NCBI GenBank assembly: GCA_964501265.1
Contig: CAZCSK010000060.1
Span: 1 to 10,257 of the forward strand
DNA from: CAZCSK01 sp964501265
GTDB lineage: Bacteria; Actinomycetota; CADDZG01; JAHWKV01
Reading direction: 5' to 3'
DNA: 10,257 bases
Part shown: positions 1 to 6,545 of the stretch, in pieces
Layout of the letters: each line of letters begins with the position of its first letter
How positions within the stretch are numbered: the stretch's first letter is position 1
The notes under the pieces: generated by a model
Told to the model about the DNA's origin: nothing
Database searches by the model: none
The model's input: only the letters and a program-made list of their open reading frames with translations
Position numbers and translations under genes: made by a program

Positions 1-2015
1 GCTAGCAGGCTTGGCACAACGATATTGTTTCGACGAGCGATCCAGCGCAGCACCGCGTCTCGAGTGTCGAAGACCATCTGTGCGAGTCCTCCAGGGAAGG
101 TGTAAAGAAGAAGCAGTCCTCCTGCGCCGCTTGCCACAGCTGAGGCGATTGGATTGCTGAGCCAGATCTGGATGGCCCCATAGAAAAGAGCGCCGATCAG
201 CGGCCCCGAGACTGCCCCCAGACCCCCGATTATTGTCACCAGAAAAATCGTCACGCTCACCGACGGGTCGAAAGAACTCGCACTGACCGTATGCTGATGA
301 AAGGCAAACAGCCCGCCAGCTAGGGCCGCAAGAAAGCCCGCCATGGCGAATGCGGCGAGTCTTGCCTTCACCAAATTGATCCCGAATGATTGCGCCGCAT
401 TCTCGTTGTCGCGGGCAGCGATCAGACCACGCCCCGTACGGCTCCGGCGCACACCGGTCACTGCGATGACAACCAAAGCAAGAATCATCAGAACGAAGTA
501 ATAGAAGGTTCGCTGGTCGTCGAGGTTCAGTCCCAGGAAGGCTGGCGTCTCTACCCTCTTGGGCAGAAACTTGCCAAGATATCGGGGGTTCAGAAGCAGG
601 GCAGTAGCCGAGAGCGCGAATGCAAGGGTGCTGATCGCAAGATGCAGGCCCCGCATCTTGAGGGCGGGCAGACCAACCACTACAGCAACTATTCCCCCAG
701 CGATGGCTCCCGCCACAAGCGCGATCAAAATCGGCACGTGGAGGATCGCAGCCACGTACCCACCGACGGCCGCGAATGCGAACTGACCCAGACTAATCTG
801 CCCCGCCCAACCGGTGAGAATCAGAAGGGACAGACATACGATCGCGAAGATCAACACGCCGGTTCCCACGCTCGTATCACTAGGAGACATCAGCCAAGGA
901 AACCCCAGCATCAAAACTGCGCCCACAATGGCGAGAGTCCTTATCCATCTTTTGACGGCGGCGAGTGGCCGAAGTTCCTTTGGGATGGGTCTGATCTCGC
1001 GCGCGGCGCGCCATTCACTGGCCTTTTCCAGCTCGGCCCTGGAGACTTCGTAGCGCTGCAGCAGAAGAATCCCGCCAATGATGAAGAGAATCCCGCCATC
1101 GAGAATCACGGAGGAGCCATAGACCCAAATAACACCTTGATCGAGAATGCCAAGTGCGACCGAAGCTAAGACCGCAACTGGGAGGCTGTACAACCTCGCA
1201 ATAACGGCTGCGGCCAGGATCCTGACGGTCGTCGAAACGTTGAGCCCTCCCGCACTCCCCACTCCACTCCCCATCGCAGAAAGGATGGCGGCCAGTCCAG
1301 AGAGTAGACCGGCGATGATCCAAACCTTGGCAGTTACTCTGGCTACGTTCACTCCGAGAGTCTCCACTCGTGACGGATTGTCGGCGGCCGCACGTATTGC
1401 AATTCCGGTACTACTCATCCGAAAGTAGATAGCAAGCCCGGCGATTGCCCCCAGGCCGAGGACTACAGTGAGAATGTCCGAAGTGTGAAATGTCGCCGGA
1501 TCGATCTTGAGCGTCCAGTCGAAACTGGGTTGCAGCGATGGAGTCCTTACGCCTGCCTCCAATTGCTCCTCGCTGAAAATTAGGTTCGTGCGACCGAGCC
1601 AGATTTGAATCGCGGTTAGAAATCGTCCAAGAAACAAAGTTGCAACGGTGAGGACGAGGCGCGGGGCGCTCGCAAAACGTCGAATCACTGTCTGGTAGAT
1701 CACCCATCCGAGCAAAACCGCCAGACCGAGGGCCAGCACCAGGACAATGTAGTAATTGACCAAGATAGTTGTGCTGCTCGCGCTCTTGAAACATGGGGGA
1801 CAGATTGCGGGAATCCAAGTGACGATGTGAGGGCGGTAGGTCGTGAAGACCGAGAAGAAAGTAGCAGCAACCAAACCTATCTGTACTTGCGCAAAGTTGA
1901 TTATCCGATTGCTTCGATAGACAAGGATGATTGCCACAGCTTGGAGGGCGATTGTCATGCCACCCACAACCCCGAGCATCTGAACGCCCAGCGGAACGCT
2001 TTTGCCTTTGATCAT
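1..2015 (-). CDS. Fused LivH-LivM type ABC transporter permease (partial, C-terminus off the left edge)
   Basis: This is the membrane channel of a branched-chain-amino-acid (HAAT) family ABC importer, with both permease halves in one polypeptide. Reading the reverse strand gives one open frame of 671 codons from the ATG at 2015 to the window edge, with no stop. Residues 1-330 are LivH-like: VYRSNRIINFAQ at about 32-43 and AADNPSRVETLGVN at about 210-223. A charged linker (about 318-360) follows. Residues 360-671 are LivM-like, with TGWAGQISLGQF at about 401-412 and IAARDNENAAQSFGIN near 540-556. Hydrophobic helices run throughout. An unusual CPPC motif lies at residues 72-75. The start is uncertain: the frame stays open for 29 more codons upstream, adding another hydrophobic segment, but contains no ATG, GTG or TTG before a TAA at 2105-2103. 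The ATG at 2015 gives the usual LivH N-terminus length but has no Shine-Dalgarno. The gene follows a small membrane protein on the same strand. The substrate is unknown; the neighbours suggest a sugar or sugar acid. Confidence 0.93.
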   Translation of the reverse strand, partial: MIKGKSVPLGVQMLGVVGGMTIALQAVAIILVYRSNRIINFAQVQIGLVAATFFSVFTTYRPHIVTWIPAICPPCFKSASSTTILVNYYIVLVLALGLAVLLGWVIYQTVIRRFASAPRLVLTVATLFLGRFLTAIQIWLGRTNLIFSEEQLEAGVRTPSLQPSFDWTLKIDPATFHTSDILTVVLGLGAIAGLAIYFRMSSTGIAIRAAADNPSRVETLGVNVARVTAKVWIIAGLLSGLAAILSAMGSGVGSAGGLNVSTTVRILAAAVIARLYSLPVAVLASVALGILDQGVIWVYGSSVILDGGILFIIGGILLLQRYEVSRAELEKASEWRAAREIRPIPKELRPLAAVKRWIRTLAIVGAVLMLGFPWLMSPSDTSVGTGVLIFAIVCLSLLILTGWAGQISLGQFAFAAVGGYVAAILHVPILIALVAGAIAGGIVAVVVGLPALKMRGLHLAISTLAFALSATALLLNPRYLGKFLPKRVETPAFLGLNLDDQRTFYYFVLMILALVVIAVTGVRRSRTGRGLIAARDNENAAQSFGINLVKARLAAFAMAGFLAALAGGLFAFHQHTVSASSFDPSVSVTIFLVTIIGGLGAVSGPLIGALFYGAIQIWLSNPIASAVASGAGGLLLLYTFPGGLAQMVFDTRDAVLRWIARRNNIVVPSLL

Positions 2016-2122
2016 CGGGAGGCCGAGCCAAACGAAGACTACGATCCCTACGAGTGCGACGACCTCACTGCGGTCCCGCAGAAACTTCAGGAGTTTGGCG
2101 ATTTAGGGCATCCCTTTAATGG

Positions 2123-2641
2123 TCAAATTAGGCGGTAGTGAGAATTGGCTTCCTTTGCGTCCGAACGCACTGCGATTTTGGCCGGTGTGTTCAACCCTCG
2201 TCTCTGAAGAAAGAGTCCGGCCTTACGTTGAGCGTTGATCAGGTGGCGCCCGATGGTCAGTCCGGGGACCACCACCACGGCAAGAGGGATCATCGCCCAG
2301 GCGACGTTCGATCCGCCTGGCGAGATTACAAACTCCGGCGCACGAATCGCCAAGAAAAACGCGGGGAAGAGCGGGAGCGTCACATAAGCCGCCACCGACA
2401 GAGCCACTCCAAAACGTCCCCTCCAGCGCCCCATCCCCGACATTCTTGCCCCAACGGCGATTACTGCGACTGACACGAGCCCCCCCACGGGCCAAAGAAG
2501 GCTGGCGGCCCCATGGGCCCTTTGAGACACGATCAACACAGAGAGCACGGCAGGCGCTATCACTAAGGCGGACGTCCCGGCGATCACCATGAGCCAGCCC
2601 ATGGCCTTGACCAGCCGGTCGCCTCGAGAGGGCTTAGGCAT
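2123..2641 (-). CDS. Small four-helix integral membrane protein, unknown function
   Basis: I do not recognise this 172-residue protein. It is strongly hydrophobic, with four likely transmembrane segments at about residues 13-38, 45-64, 77-99 and 113-132. The N-terminus (MPKPSRGDRLVK) and the C-terminal tail after residue 133 are basic and hydrophilic. By the positive-inside rule both ends probably lie in the cytoplasm. No catalytic motif, cysteine pair or lipobox is visible. The first base of the stop is about 23 bases from the extended permease frame and about 108 from its first ATG, on the same strand, so it is probably co-transcribed and may be an accessory subunit of the transporter. The chosen ATG lies 9 nt after a TATACT box, which fits a leaderless start; Met14 is an alternative. 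Hydrophobicity and strand continuity argue that it is real, but no homologue is known to me. Confidence 0.65.
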   Translation of the reverse strand: MPKPSRGDRLVKAMGWLMVIAGTSALVIAPAVLSVLIVSQRAHGAASLLWPVGGLVSVAVIAVGARMSGMGRWRGRFGVALSVAAYVTLPLFPAFFLAIRAPEFVISPGGSNVAWAMIPLAVVVVPGLTIGRHLINAQRKAGLFLQRRGLNTPAKIAVRSDAKEANSHYRLI

Positions 2642-2650
2642 CAGGCGTGA

Positions 2651-2660
2651 AGTATAGACT
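2651..2660. promoter_or_regulatory. Overlapping divergent -10 elements (bidirectional, probably leaderless promoter)
   Basis: Only 25 bases separate the two divergent ATGs at 2641 (minus) and 2667 (plus). The sequence AGTATAGACT at 2651-2660 is nearly its own reverse complement. Read on the plus strand it contains TATAGA (2653-2658) and TAGACT (2655-2660), the latter 6 nt before the plus ATG. Read on the minus strand it contains TATACT (2656-2651), 9 nt before the minus ATG. With transcription starting about 7 nt after a -10 box, both messages would begin at or within about 3 nt of their start codons. No convincing -35 or Shine-Dalgarno is visible on either side. The geometry is seen directly; promoter activity is inferred. 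Confidence 0.6.
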
Positions 2661-2666
2661 CAGCCA

Positions 2667-3524
2667 ATGCCCTTGGATGTTGGCCGACTCGAGGTTTTCG
2701 CCGAGGGGCTGGATCATCCCGAAGGGGTGACGGTCACGCGCAATGGAGAACTTTACGCGGGCGGAGAAGCGGGTCAGGTGTACCGTATCGACCCCGAGAG
2801 CGGCAAGTTCGACCAGGTTGCCTCAACCGGGGGCTTCCTTCTGGGCCTTTGCGCCGATTGGGAAGGATTCCTCTATTGCTGCGATGTAGGGCGCCGCGAG
2901 GTCGTGCGCGTCGACCCGAGGGATGGTGTCGTTGAGGTCTTTTCGAAAGGTACCGCCGAGCGCCCGATGGTGAATCCGAACTGGCCTCTCTTCGATTCGA
3001 GTGGCAACCTGTATGTAACCGACTCCGGCGGCTGGAAACAAGACAATGGCTGCATCTTCCGCATTGATCGACAGGGCGTCACGGAGGTCTGGAGCGCGGC
3101 TTCGACAAACTTTCCCAATGGGGCATGCCTTGGCGTCGAGGAAACAAGCCTTCTTGTGCTCGAATCCTGCACACCGGCGCTCGTGCGTCTGACGATAAAC
3201 GACGACGGTACGGCAGGGACACGCGAAGAGATAGCGCGCCTGCCCGGAACGGTCCCGGACGGTGTATCGATAGACGAGAACGAGAATGCTTACATCTGCT
3301 GCTACCGGCCCGACCGGATCCTGCGTGTGGATCCACATGGAGGCGTCGAAGTTCTGGCAGATGATCCAGAAGGGACTGTGCTGTCCGCGCCAACAAACGG
3401 CGTTTGGCTCGGTCCCGATCTTAGGGTCTTCGTGACCGGCAACCTCGGGCGGTGGCATCTCACCAAATGCGATTGGGGGACGCGCGGTGTTGCTCTCAAA
3501 TACCCGAGTCTCGGCAGATCGTGA
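2667..3524 (+). CDS. SMP-30/gluconolactonase family sugar lactonase
   Basis: A 285-residue six-bladed beta-propeller enzyme that probably hydrolyses a sugar lactone to its acid in the cytoplasm, using one divalent metal ion. The length is typical of the family. The expected metal-site positions are present: Glu19 in DHPEGV, an Asn in NPNW (103 or 105), Asn151 in NFPNG and Asp198 in PDGVSID. Blade repeats of the type 'G-x-V-x-R-(I/V)-D-P' recur near residues 36-43, 78-84, 128-134 and 217-223. There is no signal peptide. The ATG at 2667 fits the family N-terminus and the -10 box just before it. It is the first gene of a four-gene operon and overlaps the next by 4 bases (GTGA). The neighbouring dehydrogenase could supply its lactone and the downstream dehydratase could use its product. 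The family also includes other hydrolases and plain Ca-binding members, so the exact substrate is open. Confidence 0.9.
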   Translation: MPLDVGRLEVFAEGLDHPEGVTVTRNGELYAGGEAGQVYRIDPESGKFDQVASTGGFLLGLCADWEGFLYCCDVGRREVVRVDPRDGVVEVFSKGTAERPMVNPNWPLFDSSGNLYVTDSGGWKQDNGCIFRIDRQGVTEVWSAASTNFPNGACLGVEETSLLVLESCTPALVRLTINDDGTAGTREEIARLPGTVPDGVSIDENENAYICCYRPDRILRVDPHGGVEVLADDPEGTVLSAPTNGVWLGPDLRVFVTGNLGRWHLTKCDWGTRGVALKYPSLGRS

Positions 3525-4297
3525 CGACCAAGCCGGGAGCAACTGCGATTGTGACGGGGGCCGCGAAGGGGATAGGCCGGGCGGTCGCAGAGGTCCTGGC
3601 AGCGGACGGCGTCAGAGTGGCAGTCGTCGATATCGACTCTGCCGAAGGACAACAGACCGTGGCGCAAATCAATGACGGAAACGGCGAATCGGTCTTCGTC
3701 GAAGCCGACGTGTCAACGTCGGTGGGCGCAGAGCTCGCGGCCGAACAGGCGAAGCAAGCACTTGGGCACATCAGCATTCTCATTAACAATGCCGGGATTC
3801 AACGATACGGAAACGTCGTCGAAATGCCCGAGGATGAATGGGACAAAGTATTGTCGACTAACTTGAAAAGCGTTTTTCTGATGTCAAAGTTCTGTGTCCC
3901 GCACATCCTCGAGCAGGGCTCCGGCGCAATCGTTAACGTTGCATCCGTCCAGGGATTGGCTGCGCAAAAAGGTGTGGCAGCCTATTCGGCCAGTAAGGGC
4001 GGAACGATCGCCTTGACCCGAGCGATGGCCGTCGATTTTGCTCCCCAAATCAGAGTTAACTGCGTTCTTCCCGGATCGGTCGACACACCCATGCTTCGCA
4101 CAGCAGCGAATCTTTTTGCAGATGTTCCCGAAGATGCGGTTGAGAAATGGGGAAACATGCACCCTCTCGGACGGGTAGCCCAACCGGAAGAGATCGCTCG
4201 CGTGGTGGCATTTCTCGCAGGACCCGGCGCTTCATTCATGACGGGCGCCGCGATCCTGGTCGACGGCGGACTTCTCTCAGTTATTGGGGGCACTTAA
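3521..4297 (+). CDS. Classical short-chain dehydrogenase/reductase (probable sugar 1-dehydrogenase)
   Basis: A 258-residue NAD(P)-dependent oxidoreductase of the classical SDR family. The Rossmann glycine motif TGAAKGIG is at 12-19, with Asp37 at the end of the second beta-strand, which usually means a preference for NAD over NADP. NNAG is at 89-92. The catalytic tetrad is complete: Asn114, Ser142, Tyr155 and Lys159 (YSASK). PG at 184-185 and a C-terminal ILVDGG are also typical. I chose the GTG at 3521 because it overlaps the upstream stop (GTGA) and puts the glycine motif at the usual distance; the frame extends upstream to 3452, but that stretch lies inside the lactonase. There is no clear ribosome-binding site, so translation is probably coupled. 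In this operon it most plausibly oxidises a cyclic sugar at C1 to a lactone. SDR specificity cannot be assigned from motifs. Confidence 0.92.
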   Translation: MTTKPGATAIVTGAAKGIGRAVAEVLAADGVRVAVVDIDSAEGQQTVAQINDGNGESVFVEADVSTSVGAELAAEQAKQALGHISILINNAGIQRYGNVVEMPEDEWDKVLSTNLKSVFLMSKFCVPHILEQGSGAIVNVASVQGLAAQKGVAAYSASKGGTIALTRAMAVDFAPQIRVNCVLPGSVDTPMLRTAANLFADVPEDAVEKWGNMHPLGRVAQPEEIARVVAFLAGPGASFMTGAAILVDGGLLSVIGGT

Positions 4298-5547
4298 TGG
4301 ACACTAAAAAGAAACCGGGTCCCGCTGGAAGCATTAGAGACATACGCGCGACCACAGTGACGGTTCCTCTCGAAGCTCCCCTCCGCCACGCAACCGGCGC
4401 TCATTGGGGCCGTTTCGTCCGAACCATTGTCGAGGTCGAAACTGACGAGGGCTTGGTGGGTCTGGGCGAAATGGGAGGAGGAGGGGAAGGTGCCGAGTCG
4501 GCCTTCGCGGGACTGAAGCCATACTTGCTCGGCCACGATCCATTTGATCTCGAGCCGCTTAAGTGGAAGATCATGAATCCAACCGCATCTCTTTACAACA
4601 ACAGAACTCAGTTGCACGCGGCCATCGAGTTCGCATGCCTGGACCTCATGGGACAGTCGCTTTCGATGAGAGTGTGCGATCTTCTAGGGGGAGCCCTGCG
4701 CGAACGAGTTCCATTCGCTTCTTACCTCTTCTATCGTTATGCCCACGAAGAAACCGGAAAGGGCGGCGAGGAGACCGCTGACGACATGGTGAGCCACGCG
4801 CGCGACCTCGTCGCGAAGCATGGTTTTCGTACCCACAAGCTCAAGGGCGGCGTCTTTCCACCTGAGCACGACGTGGAAGTCCACCTAGCGCTGGCAAACG
4901 CTTTTCCCGACCACTCACTTCGGCTCGACCCAAACGCTGTTTGGTCGGTCGAGGAAAGTATCCGAGTCGCGCGCCAAATAGAACATACGAGAAACGACTA
5001 CTTCGAAGACCCCACCTGGGGACTCGAAGGTATGCGACGCGTGCGCGAACGCATCTCCATTCCAACGGCCACTAACACCGTCGTTGTGAACTTCGAGCAG
5101 CTTGCGACCTGCATTCGCACCAACGCCGTTGACGTGATTCTGCTCGACACGACCTTTTGGGGAGGTCTACGTCAGGCCCTTAGGGCGGCTCAAGTGTGCG
5201 AGACGTTTCAGTGGGGAGTCTCGGTTCATTCAAGCGGAGAACTGGGGATTCAGTTGGCGACGATGCTTCACCTCGGGGCTCTTCTTCCAAACCTACGATT
5301 CGCCGCCGACGCTCACTACCACCATCTAACCGACGACGTGATCGCCGGAGGCCTAATGAAGTACGAGCAAGGAGAGATCGCGGTGCCGACCGGTTACGGC
5401 CTAGGAGTAACGCTCGACCGGGAGAAGGTCGGCATTTACAGCGATCTGTTCAAGCAGCTCGGAGGTTACCCTTACGATCGAGATCCCCAAAGACCCGACT
5501 GGTACGCGATTGTTCCTCAAGACAGGTATGCCGAGCCGCGGGAATGA
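4297..5547 (+). CDS. Glucarate-dehydratase-like enolase-superfamily acid-sugar dehydratase
   Basis: A 416-residue member of the mandelate racemase/glucarate dehydratase branch of the enolase superfamily, which removes water from sugar acids through a Mg-stabilised enolate. It has the N-terminal capping domain (about 13-140) and a C-terminal barrel. The KxK base is K181-L-K183. Metal ligands fit D211 (LDPN), E237 (FEDP) and N260 (PTATN). The Asp-His pair is D284 (LLDTTFW) and H311. The LDPNxxWS, PTATN and late PTGYGLGV segments closely resemble E. coli GudD as I recall it. After the catalytic His, however, the sequence is HSSGEL where GudD has HSNNHF, so the partner Asn is replaced by Ser313 and the substrate may differ. 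A glycine run (MGGGGEG) sits at 59-65. The ATG at 4297 overlaps the previous stop (TAATG); a longer upstream frame would run into the SDR gene. The product would be a keto-deoxy sugar acid. Confidence 0.9.
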   Translation: MDTKKKPGPAGSIRDIRATTVTVPLEAPLRHATGAHWGRFVRTIVEVETDEGLVGLGEMGGGGEGAESAFAGLKPYLLGHDPFDLEPLKWKIMNPTASLYNNRTQLHAAIEFACLDLMGQSLSMRVCDLLGGALRERVPFASYLFYRYAHEETGKGGEETADDMVSHARDLVAKHGFRTHKLKGGVFPPEHDVEVHLALANAFPDHSLRLDPNAVWSVEESIRVARQIEHTRNDYFEDPTWGLEGMRRVRERISIPTATNTVVVNFEQLATCIRTNAVDVILLDTTFWGGLRQALRAAQVCETFQWGVSVHSSGELGIQLATMLHLGALLPNLRFAADAHYHHLTDDVIAGGLMKYEQGEIAVPTGYGLGVTLDREKVGIYSDLFKQLGGYPYDRDPQRPDWYAIVPQDRYAEPRE

Positions 5548-6545
5548 CCTGGAGTCGCATTTCGATTCGCGGCTGGGAGGTTTTGCGGCTGGAAGTCGGC
5601 GCGCTTGGAGTAGACATACTGCCGGGCAAGGGAGGCGACATCCTGGCCGTCCGGTGGATACCGCTGGACCTGAATGTTCTTTGGACGAGCCCATGGGGTG
5701 TTCGCCCGAAGGGCGCGCCTTCGACCGCAACCGATAGCCTCTCCAACTTCCTAGAAAACTATCCAGGTGGATGGCAGACAATCTTTCCCAACGGCGGCGA
5801 CGCTTGCATCGATCAGGGGTTGGAATTGGGTTTCCACGGCGAAGCATGCCTGGTCCCCTGGGAATGGGAGATCGTCGGGGCCTGCGATGAAAACGTCTCG
5901 GTACTGCTTAAAACAAAGTTGGTCACCAGCCCTTTTGCCATGACCAAGTTGATAACGCTCACGCACGAATCTGTCGAGGTCCGCGAAACAGCCATAAACC
6001 TCTCGGAGGTCCCCCGCGACGCCATGTGGAGTCACCATCCAGCATTCGGCGCGCCGTTTCTTTCCGCGGGTTGTCGAATCGGTGTCGATGCGTCGACGTT
6101 CGTGGCGGACGACGAGCGGGATTTCCCAGCGGGGGATCTCGAACCTGGGTCTAGGTCTACGTGGCCCAAGGGACTGGGCCGAAGAGGCGAGGTCGTCGAT
6201 CTGGAGCGCGTTCCTGACGAAGAAACCCCGCTAGACCGCTTTGGCTACTTGACCGGCTTTCGCCGGCCAAACGCTTGGATCGAGAACCACGAGTTAGGGC
6301 TCAGAGCTGAACTGGACTGGGATGCGCGCGTCTTTCCTCATGCCTGGTTCTGGTTGGAGGCACATGCAACCCAAGGGTATCCCTGGTACGGCAATGCTTA
6401 CGTACTTGCCATCGAACCCGCCAGTAGCTTCCCCGGGCAAGGGCTCGCGAGCGTTAGGCGCAAGACGGGCAATCAATTGACGTTTGCACCGGGTGAGGAG
6501 AAGACCGCGACCGTAAGGATGAAGTTAACTAGTAAAGCGAGTTGA
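5544..6545 (+). CDS. Aldose 1-epimerase-like protein (galactose mutarotase fold)
   Basis: A 333-residue protein resembling the aldose-epimerase/DUF4432 group, which have a beta-sandwich fold and interconvert sugar anomers. Candidate active-site residues are His98 in GFHGE, His164/His165 in SHHPAFG and Glu291 in AIEPASSFP, matching the two His and one Glu pattern of mutarotases. GGWQTIFPNGG at 75-85 is also typical. There is no signal peptide, so it is probably cytoplasmic. The ATG at 5544 overlaps the dehydratase stop (ATGA); a frame open from 5196 was rejected because it lies within the dehydratase gene. As the last gene of the operon it could speed conversion to the anomer used by the dehydrogenase. 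Its stop TGA touches the stop of the opposing gene with no bases between. The epimerase activity is inferred; non-catalytic sugar binding is possible. Confidence 0.82.
   Translation: MTWSRISIRGWEVLRLEVGALGVDILPGKGGDILAVRWIPLDLNVLWTSPWGVRPKGAPSTATDSLSNFLENYPGGWQTIFPNGGDACIDQGLELGFHGEACLVPWEWEIVGACDENVSVLLKTKLVTSPFAMTKLITLTHESVEVRETAINLSEVPRDAMWSHHPAFGAPFLSAGCRIGVDASTFVADDERDFPAGDLEPGSRSTWPKGLGRRGEVVDLERVPDEETPLDRFGYLTGFRRPNAWIENHELGLRAELDWDARVFPHAWFWLEAHATQGYPWYGNAYVLAIEPASSFPGQGLASVRRKTGNQLTFAPGEEKTATVRMKLTSKAS

Noticed and set aside
390..1169. A 259-codon open frame on the plus strand, and several other frames on both strands between 1 and 2138
   Set aside because: The composition is low-complexity and charged with no motif, and they lie over the fused permease, whose frame shows clear LivH and LivM signatures across the whole region.
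1411..2031. A 206-codon open frame on the minus strand
   Set aside because: It is the permease gene read one base out of frame: Arg/Pro/His-rich with no membrane segments, whereas the true frame gives canonical LivH sequence.
4471..4490. Purine-rich GGAGGAGGAGGGG tract as an internal ribosome-binding site
   Set aside because: It encodes the glycine run of the dehydratase cap domain and no start codon in a meaningful frame follows at the right distance.
5196..5543. Upstream extension of the epimerase frame (and similar extensions at 4147-4296 and 3452-3520)
   Set aside because: They run inside the preceding real genes and encode Arg-rich nonsense. The overlapping starts at 5544, 4297 and 3521 give normal family lengths.
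6163..6180. GGCCCA...TGGGCC inverted repeat as a terminator
   Set aside because: It lies in the middle of the epimerase coding sequence with no following T-run and a mixed loop; probably chance.
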